Positions 8,550 to 18,328 of a DNA stretch of 64,000 nucleotides are shown here, in pieces. Under the pieces are notes generated by a model, which did no database searches, was not told the origin of the DNA, and saw nothing but the letters and a program-made list of their open reading frames with translations. Positions within the stretch are counted from its first letter, which is position 1. Every line of letters starts with the position of its first letter. The stretch is from Solobacterium sp. UBA3691 (GTDB lineage: Bacteria; Bacillota_I; Bacilli_A; Erysipelotrichales; Erysipelotrichaceae): positions 10,952 through 74,951 of the forward strand of contig DFIS01000035.1 in the NCBI GenBank assembly GCA_002372175.1, read 5' to 3'. The position numbers and the translations under genes were made by a program.

Positions 8550-10341
8550 TCCTCTGAATGTCAATTACCGTTATCAGTTCAATGCCGATCCGCGCAAACA
8601 CGGACTGCTGCAGATCTGCAGGGAAGCGGCTGATCCCTCAATGATCTGCTTTGCCGGCAGATACTGGATCTTTGCGTCGATGACACTGGGCGTGTGGGTG
8701 AGCGATGACCTTGTGAACTGGCAGAATCACCGTCTGCCGGAGGATCTGCCGCTGTATGACTATGCGCCGGATGTCCGCGTGATCGGTGACTATGTATACT
8801 TCTGTGCATCCAGCCGCGAAAAGCCTTGTGATTATTACCGGACAAAGGATATCCTGAACGGTCCGTACGAGAAGATCGACGGTACCTTCCCGTTCTGGGA
8901 TCCCAACCTGTTTCAGGATGATGACGGCAGAGTGTACTTCTACTGGGGATGCTCGAATACTACACCGGTATACGGTACGGAAGTAGATCCAAAGACACTG
9001 CAGCCCATCGGCGAGAAGAAAGAAGTGATCTTCGGGGATCCGTATCATATCGGTTATGAGCGTATCGGTGAGAATAACACGACGCTGCCGGCCAGTGATG
9101 AAGAAGTAGAAGCGAAGTATCAGGCTTTCCTGAAACACAGCGGTACGCCGGAGGATAAGCTTCCTCCCGGAGTGGCACCGCTGATCAGGGGTATGTTTAC
9201 CAACAGACCGTATATTGAGGGAGCCTGGATGACCAAGCACTGCGGTAAGTATTACCTGCAGTATGCGGCACCGGGCACACAGTACAACACGTATTCTGAC
9301 GGCGTATATGTCGGTGACAAGCCGCTGGGACCGTTTGTCCCGGCAGCCAACACCCCGTATTCCTATAAACCGGGCGGGTTTATTCCCGGGGCGGGACATG
9401 GTTCCACGATGCAGGACGACCAGGGCAACTGGTGGCATACAGCCACGATGCGGATCTCTGTCAATCATGACTTTGAACGCAGAGTCGGTCTGTGGCCGGC
9501 CGGCTTTGACGGTGATGGTGAGCTCTACTGCAACCAGCGGTACGGCGACTGGCCGATCAGCTGTTCGGGATACCGTCAGGATGCCTGGAGAGATCCGCAG
9601 TGGATGTTGTTAAGTGCAGGGAAGGACGTCTCTGCATCCTCCTTTACGGCGGGACATGAGCCGCAGAAGGCGGCAGAAGAAAACGTACAGACGTGGTGGC
9701 AGGCAGCCGGGACAGGCAGAGAAGAATGGCTGTGCATGGATCTTGGCAAGGTATACGCTGTGCATGCCGTACAGGTGAACTTCGCGGATGATCATATCGA
9801 CATACCGTGTCCGGGAGAGATCCGTCCGGGGTCACAGGCGCGTTATATCGAAGAGCGTGACCTGAAGACGCAGTGGAAGCTTGAAGGCTCAGCAGACGGC
9901 TGTAACTGGGCTGTGATCGAAGATAAGAGTGATGCGGAGACAGATCTTACGCATGATCTGATCGTCAGGGAGGAAGGTCTTGAGATCCGTTACCTGCGGT
10001 TAAGCAATATGTCTGTACCGTATGAACAGAGACCCTGTATATCGGGTCTCAGAGTGTTCGGACTGGGTGACGGCAAGGCTCCGGCAGTACCGGCATATAC
10101 GGCAGCACGGAGCAGTGATCTTGACATGACGGTATGCATCAGTGAGCAGGAAGATACCGTTGGCTATAATATCCTGTTTGGTGCATCGGAAGATAAGCTC
10201 TATCACAGCATGATGGTATTTGCGGCAGGTGAGCACAGAGTTGGTGCTCTGGTTGCCGGCAGAGCGTACTGCGTAAGAGTTGATGCGTTCAATGAAAATG
10301 GTATTACCGAAGGTATCTGCAAGCAGGTGGAGGCAGAGTGA
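8533..10341 (+). CDS. Glycoside hydrolase family 43 with C-terminal discoidin (F5/8 C)-like domain
   Basis: A 602-residue protein. The first ~330 residues are a five-bladed GH43 propeller: 'DPSMICFAGRYWIFAS', 'SDDLVNWQNH', 'YAPDVRVIGDYVYF' and 'FWDPNLFQDDDGRVYFYWG' carry the expected acidic positions for arabinofuranosidase/xylosidase activity. Residues ~370-520 look like a discoidin/CBM32 module ('WLCMDLGKVYAVHAVQVNF'), and the end resembles a fibronectin III-like domain ('GEHRVGALVAGRAYCVRVDAFN'). There is no signal peptide. The ATG lies 16 bases inside the rhamnosidase gene, with AAGGAAGG upstream. Substrate (arabinose, xylose or galactose linkage) is open. Confidence 0.87.
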   Translation: MKYFCNPLNVNYRYQFNADPRKHGLLQICREAADPSMICFAGRYWIFASMTLGVWVSDDLVNWQNHRLPEDLPLYDYAPDVRVIGDYVYFCASSREKPCDYYRTKDILNGPYEKIDGTFPFWDPNLFQDDDGRVYFYWGCSNTTPVYGTEVDPKTLQPIGEKKEVIFGDPYHIGYERIGENNTTLPASDEEVEAKYQAFLKHSGTPEDKLPPGVAPLIRGMFTNRPYIEGAWMTKHCGKYYLQYAAPGTQYNTYSDGVYVGDKPLGPFVPAANTPYSYKPGGFIPGAGHGSTMQDDQGNWWHTATMRISVNHDFERRVGLWPAGFDGDGELYCNQRYGDWPISCSGYRQDAWRDPQWMLLSAGKDVSASSFTAGHEPQKAAEENVQTWWQAAGTGREEWLCMDLGKVYAVHAVQVNFADDHIDIPCPGEIRPGSQARYIEERDLKTQWKLEGSADGCNWAVIEDKSDAETDLTHDLIVREEGLEIRYLRLSNMSVPYEQRPCISGLRVFGLGDGKAPAVPAYTAARSSDLDMTVCISEQEDTVGYNILFGASEDKLYHSMMVFAAGEHRVGALVAGRAYCVRVDAFNENGITEGICKQVEAE

Positions 10342-10342
10342 C

Positions 10343-11626
10343 ATGATATTCCCTGAAGGGTTTATGATCGGTGCAGCAACAGCTGCGCACCAGGTCGAAG
10401 GAAATAATATACACAGTGATTACTGGGCACAGGAACATATGCCGCATACAAGCTTTACGGAGCCCAGCGGCAATGCCTGTGATCATTACAACAGGTATGA
10501 GGAAGATATCAGACTGATGGCTGAGGCAGGACTCAACACGTACCGTTTCTCGGTGGAATGGGCGCGTATTGAACCGGAGGAAGGGAAGTTCGATGAGACA
10601 GAGATCGAACACTACCGCAGGGTCATTGACTGCTGTAAGGCTAATGGTATTGAACCAATCGTGACGCTGATGCACTTCACAAGTCCGGTGTGGCTGATCC
10701 GCAAGGGCGGCTGGGAAGCCGAAAGTACCGTAGAAGACTTCCGGAGATATGCTGCGTACGTAACAGAAAAGCTAGGGGCACAGCTGCATTACATCTGTAC
10801 GATCAACGAAGCGAACATGGGTCTGCAGCTGGCAGCGATTGCAAAGCGTTTCCGGCTGATGGCGGAACAGGCGGCCAAGAGCGCAAAGAGTGCGGAAGGC
10901 AGCGTGCAGGTCGGCATGAACTTTGAGAAGATGATGGAGAACATGAAGTTTGCGGCAGCCGAGAATGCAGAGATCTTCGGAACACCGCAGCCCCAGGTCT
11001 TCGTCAATTCACGCACACCGGAGGGGGATCTCCTGGTCATGCGGGCACATCAGGCAGCGAAAGAAGCCATCAAATCCCTGTATCCGGAGATCAAGGTAGG
11101 CATTACCCTGTCGATGCATGATCTGCAGGCACTGGAGGGCGGCGAAAGCTTTGCGGAAGCTGCCTGGGACGAAGAGTTTACACATTATCTGCCGTATCTT
11201 GAGGGAGATGACTTCCTCGGTGTACAGAACTATACAAGAACACTGTACGGACCGGAAGGACAGCTGCCGGCACCGGAAGGGGCAGAACTGACCCAGATGG
11301 ATTATGAGTTCTATCCGGAAGCTCTTGAACATGTCATACGCAAGGTACATGAGGGATTCAGGGGAGATCTGATCGTTACCGAGAACGGTACAGCCATGGA
11401 TGATGATACAAGAAGAGTAGCATTCATCAGAAGAGCTCTGCAGGGTGTACATAACTGTATAGAGGATGGCATACCTGTGAAGGGTTACTGTTACTGGAGT
11501 CTCATGGATAACTTTGAGTGGCAGAAGGGCTTCAGCATGACCTTCGGACTGATCGCTGTAGACAGAAGTACACAGAAGAGAATACCGAAGGAAAGTCTCA
11601 GGTATCTCGGAAGCTATACGAAATAA
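10343..11626 (+). CDS. Glycoside hydrolase family 1 beta-glucosidase/beta-galactosidase
   Basis: A 427-residue TIM-barrel retaining glycosidase. The acid/base is in 'TINEAN' (E about 156) and the nucleophile in 'IVTENGT' (E about 347); the opening 'FMIGAATAAHQVEG' and the late 'GYCYWSLMDNFEW' are family signatures. It starts one base after the GH43 stop. GGAGG sits about 10 bases upstream. Last gene of the operon, followed by a good terminator. It may be phospho-specific or not; the transporter being GPH rather than PTS argues for non-phosphorylated substrates. Confidence 0.93.
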   Translation: MIFPEGFMIGAATAAHQVEGNNIHSDYWAQEHMPHTSFTEPSGNACDHYNRYEEDIRLMAEAGLNTYRFSVEWARIEPEEGKFDETEIEHYRRVIDCCKANGIEPIVTLMHFTSPVWLIRKGGWEAESTVEDFRRYAAYVTEKLGAQLHYICTINEANMGLQLAAIAKRFRLMAEQAAKSAKSAEGSVQVGMNFEKMMENMKFAAAENAEIFGTPQPQVFVNSRTPEGDLLVMRAHQAAKEAIKSLYPEIKVGITLSMHDLQALEGGESFAEAAWDEEFTHYLPYLEGDDFLGVQNYTRTLYGPEGQLPAPEGAELTQMDYEFYPEALEHVIRKVHEGFRGDLIVTENGTAMDDDTRRVAFIRRALQGVHNCIEDGIPVKGYCYWSLMDNFEWQKGFSMTFGLIAVDRSTQKRIPKESLRYLGSYTK

Positions 11627-11633
11627 TAAACCG

Positions 11634-11670
11634 GAGGATGAGAACAGAGTGTCTCATCCTCTTACTTATT
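11634..11670 (+). terminator. Intrinsic terminator of the glycoside operon
   Basis: A 10-bp stem GAGGATGAGA (11634-11643) / TCTCATCCTC (11652-11661) with an 8-base loop and a T-rich tail, right after the GH1 stop. Confidence 0.8.
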
Positions 11671-11725
11671 CGCGGGGAGTTTCTGTGTTCAGAACAAATA
11701 GGATATACAGAAAGGAACCGGAATA

Positions 11726-12583
11726 ATGAAAAAATACGAAGAAGTAACATTTGCGGATGATCTGATGTTTGGGGCTGTTCTTTACCGTTATCCGGATATT
11801 GCGGCAGAACTAACAGAAAAGATCACAGGGCGTAAGATCAGGGAGATCATATATATCGAAAGAGAAAAAACATTAGGTAGTGATCCGCTTCTGAAGAAGA
11901 TACGGATGGATGTCAGATTTGAGGATGATGAGGCAGTATACTGTGTGGAGATGCAGACTTACAGAGAAATACATCTTCCGAAAAGACTAAGGTATTACTC
12001 GGCTGTCAACGATATTGAACAGATTACAGCAGGTGGTTCTTACGGAGAACTGAAACCTACGTACGTAATATTTATCTGTAATTATGATCCGTTTGGTCTT
12101 GGTCTTCGCAAGTATACATTTCGCAGCAGAGCGGATGAAGACATATCGTTTATCCTCAAGGATGAAAGTGTTAAAATTGTGTTGAACACAAAGGGAGATC
12201 CCGGGAACATGGATGATGGTCTGAACAGACTTCTTGATTATGTGAATACCGGGAATCCGGCTGATGAACTCACCTGCAGGATCGAAGAAGCTGTTAAGCA
12301 TCTTCGCAATGACCGTGAATGGAGGGAAAGATATATGACTTACCATTTGAGTTTCAGGCATGAGTGGGAGGTTAATGAGATCCGCACAAAGTGGAATCTT
12401 GCCAGAAGAGCTGTAAGCATGCTGAAGAATATCGGCATGGAGGATGAAATGATCAGGACCAGAGTTACTGAAGAACTTGTGCCCGGGCTGTCTGATAAAG
12501 AATATGATGTTGTCTTAACACTAAAAGAAGATCTGACCGAAGATAACGATCAGATCGTCAGGGACTGGCTTGAAAGACAATAA
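11726..12583 (+). CDS. Rpn family recombination-promoting nuclease/putative transposase (PDDEXK_2)
   Basis: A 285-residue protein. N-terminal 'TFADDLMFGAVLYRYPDIAAEL' and the nuclease core 'KIRMDVRFED..AVYCVEMQ' (D and ExQ near residues 55-75) match the PD-(D/E)XK-type Rpn/TIGR01784 group. Rpn proteins are known as DNA nucleases that promote recA-independent recombination and have recently been linked to phage defence. The C-terminal end ('LSDKEYDVVLTLKEDLTEDN') is clearly related to the short protein encoded at 37635. AAGGAAC precedes the ATG. It has its own terminator. No terminal inverted repeats were seen, so it is not an insertion sequence. Confidence 0.85.
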   Translation: MKKYEEVTFADDLMFGAVLYRYPDIAAELTEKITGRKIREIIYIEREKTLGSDPLLKKIRMDVRFEDDEAVYCVEMQTYREIHLPKRLRYYSAVNDIEQITAGGSYGELKPTYVIFICNYDPFGLGLRKYTFRSRADEDISFILKDESVKIVLNTKGDPGNMDDGLNRLLDYVNTGNPADELTCRIEEAVKHLRNDREWRERYMTYHLSFRHEWEVNEIRTKWNLARRAVSMLKNIGMEDEMIRTRVTEELVPGLSDKEYDVVLTLKEDLTEDNDQIVRDWLERQ

Positions 12584-12589
12584 CAGAGA

Positions 12590-12622
12590 ATGTGCTTCTG
12601 ACGCTGTCAGAGGCACATTTTA
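12590..12622. terminator. Strong bidirectional hairpin terminator
   Basis: A 13-bp stem with one G-U pair (12590-12602 with 12606-12618), a 3-base loop and TTTT on the + strand. It lies between the converging Rpn and membrane-protein genes and touches the stop codon of the latter. Confidence 0.8.
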
Positions 12623-13153
12623 CTGTAGATGAAGATCAGGACGTCTATCTCTCAGAAACCCCGTAAACCACGTTTTCTGGGCCTCTGAGCAAGTATGTAC
12701 GCTCAGGGACTTCCCCGCACTGTGCAGGGTAATATCATCACTGACAGTAACATGTGTAATATCAGCATAGGATACCGAGGTATCCGCAGGAAGAACGGTA
12801 TTCCCGGGTCTGTCTGTATTGTTGAAGAAACTGGCAGCATTCTGCATGATCAGCATACGGGATAGCTTCCTGCGGTATTCCTCGGGAATAAACATACGTA
12901 TCTCAGTATCCGTAAGTAAATATACCCTGGGAGCACCGGCCACCAGATCATTCATGGCCCATACACCGTAGATAAAGAAAGCAGAAACTAACGTAACAGC
13001 AGGAAGAACAGGTATTCTTCTTGTAGGTTCCAGCAGCACCCACAGAACTTCCAGTACCAGGAAACAGGCAGAGTAGGGAACTATACTGACCTTTTTATAG
13101 TAAGTCCAGAAGTATTCATTATTCTCAAAGTGTATACCATCAGGTAAAGACAT
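12620..13153 (-). CDS. Small membrane protein with two N-terminal TM helices and a PH-like cytoplasmic part (unrecognised)
   Basis: A 177-residue protein. Two hydrophobic segments (about 20-40 'SACFLVLEVLWVLLEP' and 45-70 'AVTLVSAFFIYGVWAM') are followed by a soluble ~110-residue beta-rich part ('VYLLTDTEIRMFIPEEYRR', then 'SVSYADITHVTVSDDITLHS'). Two short TM helices followed by a bacterial PH-like domain is a common layout. I selected ATG 13153 because AGGAGGT lies 8 bases upstream; the longer upstream extension has no such site. Function unknown. Confidence 0.7.
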   Translation of the reverse strand: MSLPDGIHFENNEYFWTYYKKVSIVPYSACFLVLEVLWVLLEPTRRIPVLPAVTLVSAFFIYGVWAMNDLVAGAPRVYLLTDTEIRMFIPEEYRRKLSRMLIMQNAASFFNNTDRPGNTVLPADTSVSYADITHVTVSDDITLHSAGKSLSVHTCSEAQKTWFTGFLRDRRPDLHLQ

Positions 13154-13409
13154 AGAGGGATACCTCCTGATAAGAACAGTATAACTGGAGAAATAAGTAT
13201 CTGTACAAATAATACAGAGAAAAGAGAAGGTGGCAGAAGGAGGAAAGTGAAAATTGTAAATCATAAAAGATTACACGATAAAAAAGCTTCTGGAATTTGG
13301 AATGAAAGCAAATATGCATTATTATTAATAAGATGAATACTTTCCTCATGTTATTTGTGAATTAAAGTGTCATTTGTAAATCTAAAAAAATAATTATTGA
13401 GAGGTACAT
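13154..13409 (+). promoter_or_regulatory. A+T-rich leader at the left border of the defence island
   Basis: 256 bases without a gene. Near the right end two imperfect direct repeats, ATTTGTGAATT (from 13353) and ATTTGTAAATC (from 13372), lie 19 bases apart. TTGTGA (13355-13360) with a weak AAATCT/TAAATC hexamer about 17 bases on could be a promoter for the gene at 13410, which has GAGAGGT before its ATG. Base composition changes visibly to A+T-rich here, marking the border of the acquired island. Confidence 0.4.
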
Positions 13410-16229
13410 ATGATTGATTCTAAGTATAATGGCATAGAATTCGATGAAGTGAAACAATGGATCCGCCAAAGACGAATTACAAGCAAGAAAGAATGGGATG
13501 AAATTCGGCTGGGATTTCACGACGATGAAGCTGGTTTGACTTTGTTTCTTGAAGATAGGTACAAAACTGATGATTGGCCAAAAATGGACACTTCGGATTG
13601 GTATCGGCTTGTGGATTTAGCGAAGGAAGCTGAAGATAAAGCTAGAGAAAATGAAAGAGCATCATTGGCGGCTCAAATTAACAGTGAAAATGAAAATTCT
13701 AATGTGAGAGTTCCCACTGCTGAAAAGTCATGCTGGCAATTATACAGAAAGCATTTAAAGGAAGACAAAGACTTTAACGATGATGCAATAGATAATATTG
13801 AAAAATCCGTGTTAGAAATCCTTCAACGTTTAAGTACTAATACTGTGGAAAGCGGTCCTATTAAAGGACTTGTTATTGGTAATGTGCAATCGGGAAAGAC
13901 CGCAAACATGGCAGGATTGATGGCAATGGCTGCAGATTACGGTTGGAATATGTTTATTGTGCTTTCCGGAACTATAGAAAATCTTCGAAGACAAACACAA
14001 AAAAGATTGTTCGATGACTTGAACTTAAAAGGAAATTTGAATTGGATAGGATTCAATCATCTTTCGAAGCGTTCCAATAATCATGGAGATAGACTCTGCG
14101 ATTTAAATCTTGAGCCTGGAAGTAATATGAGATATATGACCGTGTGTCTAAAGGTTAAATCAAGGCTGAATGATTTAATAGATTGGATTGAAGCTGACAA
14201 AAATAAGATCCAACAATTAAAAGTTCTTGTAATAGATGATGAAGCTGATCAAGCGGGTATTGATACAGGTAATGTTTATAACGAGCAAGAGAGAAAGGCG
14301 ATAAATAAAGCGCTTCAGAATCTTGTCGCTTGTAGAAACAAACAGGCTACTAGTGCTGTAAACAATAAGTATACAAGTCACTACCAGGCCATGAATTATA
14401 TTAGCTATACAGCAACACCATATGCAAACTGTCTTAATGATACGCACAAGGACTCTCTGTATCCACGGCATTTTATCAAAACTTTACCGGTTTCCAAAGA
14501 ATACTTCGGACCGCGCCAAATCTTTGGAAGTATGGATGCAGACCTGCAGACCTTAGATATTGTAAGAAGAGTAACTGATGAAGAAGTAAAAGACATTCGT
14601 AAGATTCACAAAGGTGAGAGTGAAGCATTACCTAAAGCGCTACAAGATTCAATTCTGTGGTTTATTTGTGTTGCTTCTGCAATGCGTTATTATGGCTATA
14701 AAAAGCCGGTTAGTATGTTGATCCATACAAGTCAAAAACAGGCTGAACATAGTAAAATTGCTGATTCAGTAAAAGCGTGGTTCTATCTGCACAGAAAAAC
14801 AATTGTTGATATGTGCAAAACTGTTTATGAGAAAGAAATACAAAGATTTACAAAAACAGATTTCAGAAATTCGTATAGCGACTACGGACTCCCTGATAAT
14901 GCAATTTGGGATTATCCGGATTATGAACAGTTGATTCCCGGAATAAAAGAACTGACAGAGAAAATGACTTCTATCATGATGGATGAAGAGGGGGAGCTTG
15001 TGTACAGCAGGAATCTTCATCTTTGCATAGATAACTGTGCGAATAATCGTGTTGATGAAGATGGCGTTCACATGAGATTAACTTATCCTGAAAAAGAATT
15101 AGGATATTCTACTGCATTTATTGTGATAGGCGGAAATACACTATCTAGAGGACTTACATTAGAAGGCTTGGTATCGACGTATTTTTTAAGGACTGTGAAA
15201 CAGGCTGATACATTGATGCAAATGGGACGGTGGTTTGGCTATAGGCGTCATTATGAACTAATGCAAAGAATTTGGATGACAGATGATACACGAGATAAGT
15301 TCGCTACATTAGCTGATATTGATGATGACCTTCGTGAACAACTGTTTGAAATGGCTCGACAAGGTAATAAAACACCTCTGGAATATGCTGTTACATTCAA
15401 AACATCACCGAAAGTTAGCTGGCTACGCCTCACCGCAAAGAATAAGGAGCAGATGGCAGAAGAGACAGATGTTGACTATTCTGGAATGGATACCCAATTA
15501 ACTGTCTATGGAACAGATCCTGCAATTTTGAGAAACAATATAGAGACGACCAATAGTTTTATAAAAAAACTTGGTAAAGGCAAGCTATCAAATAATACAA
15601 CAGCGTATTTTTGGAGAGACGTTTCATTTGAAACAATAATGGATTATTTCTTCAAACAATTCAAAATCCACGGTACATCAAAAGCTTTTAATGATATGAG
15701 TAGCTATGCCGAATGGGTGGAAGAAAAGACAAAAGCTGGTGAAATGACAAAGTGGACCGTGGTTGCCGTGGGAACTCAAATCAGAAGAGATACGCAACAG
15801 TCAAAAGTCTGGGTGATTAATGATGAAGCCAGATTTGCAAAAGTTGAGAGGTCTGCGACAAATGTTTATGCTGAATCTAATTCATTAAATATCGGTGTGT
15901 TATCTGGCAAAAAGGACTATCTTGCAGATGTTGATAAGGACTCAATCGATCCTGTTTATTGGAAAAATAAGATAGCTGATGTCAATAATACATATAAAGA
16001 AATTCGTGAAACAGCTGGCTTAAGTAAAACACCATTATTCTTAATTTACAGAATTGATAAGGACTATCAGCCTTCAAAAGAGGGCAGATATCCGATAAAT
16101 ACCGATAATGATTTGATTGGTATAACCTTTGTGACACCGGGGCTTAGAACCGGTGGACACAAAGTAAAAGCAAGGTTTGAAGATCTTGATAAGAATGAAA
16201 TAGAAAGTGAAATGATAAATGGAGATTGA
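13410..16229 (+). CDS. Z1-domain superfamily 2 helicase-like ATPase
   Basis: A 939-residue protein, probably the motor of a restriction-type system. Visible helicase marks: Walker A 'GNVQSGKT' (about 157-164), Walker B 'VIDDEADQ' (about 275), 'YTATPYAN' (motif III-like, about 330), and 'GGNTLSRGLTLEGL' with 'QMGRWFGYR' (about 574 and 605), the C-terminal motifs distinctive of the Z1 domain (PF10593). It heads a tight run of six genes containing GHKL ATPase, C5 methyltransferase and DUF4420 nuclease, the gene company described for Z1 proteins by Iyer, Abhiman and Aravind (2008). A+T-rich codon usage differs from the sugar operon. It overlaps the next gene by 11 bases. Confidence 0.88.
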   Translation: MIDSKYNGIEFDEVKQWIRQRRITSKKEWDEIRLGFHDDEAGLTLFLEDRYKTDDWPKMDTSDWYRLVDLAKEAEDKARENERASLAAQINSENENSNVRVPTAEKSCWQLYRKHLKEDKDFNDDAIDNIEKSVLEILQRLSTNTVESGPIKGLVIGNVQSGKTANMAGLMAMAADYGWNMFIVLSGTIENLRRQTQKRLFDDLNLKGNLNWIGFNHLSKRSNNHGDRLCDLNLEPGSNMRYMTVCLKVKSRLNDLIDWIEADKNKIQQLKVLVIDDEADQAGIDTGNVYNEQERKAINKALQNLVACRNKQATSAVNNKYTSHYQAMNYISYTATPYANCLNDTHKDSLYPRHFIKTLPVSKEYFGPRQIFGSMDADLQTLDIVRRVTDEEVKDIRKIHKGESEALPKALQDSILWFICVASAMRYYGYKKPVSMLIHTSQKQAEHSKIADSVKAWFYLHRKTIVDMCKTVYEKEIQRFTKTDFRNSYSDYGLPDNAIWDYPDYEQLIPGIKELTEKMTSIMMDEEGELVYSRNLHLCIDNCANNRVDEDGVHMRLTYPEKELGYSTAFIVIGGNTLSRGLTLEGLVSTYFLRTVKQADTLMQMGRWFGYRRHYELMQRIWMTDDTRDKFATLADIDDDLREQLFEMARQGNKTPLEYAVTFKTSPKVSWLRLTAKNKEQMAEETDVDYSGMDTQLTVYGTDPAILRNNIETTNSFIKKLGKGKLSNNTTAYFWRDVSFETIMDYFFKQFKIHGTSKAFNDMSSYAEWVEEKTKAGEMTKWTVVAVGTQIRRDTQQSKVWVINDEARFAKVERSATNVYAESNSLNIGVLSGKKDYLADVDKDSIDPVYWKNKIADVNNTYKEIRETAGLSKTPLFLIYRIDKDYQPSKEGRYPINTDNDLIGITFVTPGLRTGGHKVKARFEDLDKNEIESEMINGD

Positions 16230-18327
16230 AATTGCACATCTTGAGCGGATGTCAGAATCTGGCAAATCACTATTGAGGTTAATTCAGAACAATGGTACTC
16301 CGACTCTTGACTTACTAGTCCGCGAGTCTATTCAAAATAGTTTGGATGCTTCATTAAAGAATGATGTTTATGACAATGTGGAGGTTCGCTTTGATGTTGC
16401 ACCATTTGATACAAATGACTTGGCTCCTCACCTCAAAACAATAGGAGAAAAACTAAAAAAACTATATCCCAAGAAGAGCATGTATATCTCTGTATCTGAT
16501 AAGAATACAGTTGGATTGACAGGTCCTGTGCGGTATGAAGATCGAGTGGGTGGAGAATATGGAAATCTTCTAAAACTTGTCTATGAGATCAGTAAACCGC
16601 AAGAAAAGGAGAATTCAGGAGGCTCGTGGGGACTCGGAAAAACGGTATATTTTAGAGTAGGAATTGGACTGGTATTGTATTACAGCAGGATTTTTGACGA
16701 GTATAGCAAAACATATGAATCTCGGATGGCAGCTGCGTTGGTGGAAGATGAAACAAAGATTGAAACATTACTTCCAAAAACTCTGTTTGATAGAGGAATA
16801 GCTTGGTGGGGAAAGAAGGATACTAATACTTCGGTTGGAACGCATAGAACAATACCGATAACTAACGAAAAGGAAATCGAAAGAATTCTAAGTGTATTTA
16901 ATCTATCTCCGTATAAGGGAAAAGAAACAGGTACACGTATTATTATCCCGTTTGTTGACACAAAAAAACTGCTAGAAGAAACCGTTCCGGAATCGGATGA
17001 TATAAATGTTTCGCCACCCTATTGGACAAAAGGAAGTGTAGAAGAGTATATTTCTGTTGCTGCTCAAAAATGGTATTGCTGTCGCATAAACAACAGATCA
17101 TATAATGAACGGTATAGAGATGGCAGATATCTTAAGCTATATGTTAACGGACAGCGTCTCACATTTGAAAAAATGGCACCGTATTTCCAGCTTATCCAAA
17201 CACTTTATAATGCTCCATGGACAAATAATCCTAAGTTTGGGAAATCGGAAATAATCTGCAAAAACATAACATTACGGAATGTCTTTGATACAACAAAAAA
17301 TAAAGCGATTGCGGGTGTAATTAGTTTCACACGGGTTTCAGCAAGTGATTTAAAAATGACTTCACCTGATAATTATGATAGTCCTTACAGATATATCGAT
17401 AAAGTTGCCGATCCAAGTTATAACAATCCGATTATTGCGTACGTAAGACAGCCGGCAATGGTTATTTCATATGAAATAACAGGGGAATGGTGTGAAGGAA
17501 TTCCAACAACTGGCAAAGATGATTTTATAGTTGGTGTATTCTCCATCATCGATAATATGATTGCAGACACTAATGTTTCACTTGAGGAATATGTTAGAAA
17601 TGGTGAAAAGGCAGATCATATGTCCTGGTCAGACTGGACAGGACCTGTTTTTGGAAACAAACAGTTGCAGATAATTAATAAAATACAGAGAGGCGTTAGG
17701 AAAACAATTCGTGAAAACTATGGCGAGATGACTCCTACCAAAATAGACAGGAGGAATATTGGACTAGGAAGAATGCTTGCTGATATTCTGCTACCTGATG
17801 GATTGCAGATGCCAACAGGGGTACCTTCAGATCCAGATATCCCAGATCCACCTGGCCCGGTAAACCCTTCACCAAGCTCTGCAAGGTTGGGAATACGGTA
17901 TGAAAGCGAGCCGGAATACTCTGATAATTCTATAAATTTAAAAGTAAAGATTAATTTCGCAAAAAAGAAAAAAGCAATTCTGAAAATGGTTGTTGTTTCA
18001 GAAACCGGATTGATGGATGGAAAAAGATGGGAAGAGAATATAGGAAAAAAGTTCCCGGTTGTGCTGAATAAGCTGACTGTATTGAGAGTCCTGAAAAGAA
18101 AAGCAAAAAAACCAGCAAATCTTTATGAGGGAATGGCAATTATTGACTCGAATAGAGAACTGGCTGGCATTAGATTTTCGCTTGGAAAATCAGATAGTTT
18201 TAGAGTTGTTGATTCACTCACCATGGAAGTTCCTACTGGTGAAAACTATCAAATTGAGGGGATCATTAATTACACAATTAAAGATTCCGGAATAATCGCC
18301 AGTATGAATCTTATGGAGGTAGACTAG
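16219..18327 (+). CDS. GHKL (MutL/MORC-like) ATPase of the Z1 system
   Basis: A 702-residue protein with an N-terminal GHKL (Bergerat) ATP-binding fold: N-box 'ESIQNSLDA' (about 36-44), a degenerate D-x-G box 'SVSDKNTVGL' (about 92-101) and glycine-rich lid 'GGSWGLGKT' (about 134-142). The C-terminal ~180 residues, after a proline/serine linker ('PDPPGPVNPSPSS'), form a separate beta-rich domain. GHKL ATPases next to Z1 helicases are the prokaryotic MORC-like restriction components of Iyer et al. 2008; they are thought to act as ATP-gated clamps. The ATG overlaps the Z1 stop, so translation is coupled. Confidence 0.87.
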   Translation: MEIEIAHLERMSESGKSLLRLIQNNGTPTLDLLVRESIQNSLDASLKNDVYDNVEVRFDVAPFDTNDLAPHLKTIGEKLKKLYPKKSMYISVSDKNTVGLTGPVRYEDRVGGEYGNLLKLVYEISKPQEKENSGGSWGLGKTVYFRVGIGLVLYYSRIFDEYSKTYESRMAAALVEDETKIETLLPKTLFDRGIAWWGKKDTNTSVGTHRTIPITNEKEIERILSVFNLSPYKGKETGTRIIIPFVDTKKLLEETVPESDDINVSPPYWTKGSVEEYISVAAQKWYCCRINNRSYNERYRDGRYLKLYVNGQRLTFEKMAPYFQLIQTLYNAPWTNNPKFGKSEIICKNITLRNVFDTTKNKAIAGVISFTRVSASDLKMTSPDNYDSPYRYIDKVADPSYNNPIIAYVRQPAMVISYEITGEWCEGIPTTGKDDFIVGVFSIIDNMIADTNVSLEEYVRNGEKADHMSWSDWTGPVFGNKQLQIINKIQRGVRKTIRENYGEMTPTKIDRRNIGLGRMLADILLPDGLQMPTGVPSDPDIPDPPGPVNPSPSSARLGIRYESEPEYSDNSINLKVKINFAKKKKAILKMVVVSETGLMDGKRWEENIGKKFPVVLNKLTVLRVLKRKAKKPANLYEGMAIIDSNRELAGIRFSLGKSDSFRVVDSLTMEVPTGENYQIEGIINYTIKDSGIIASMNLMEVD

Positions 18328-18328
18328 C

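Noticed and set aside
11726..12583. Insertion sequence
   Set aside because: Rpn proteins are called transposase-like, but no terminal inverted repeats or target duplications flank the gene.
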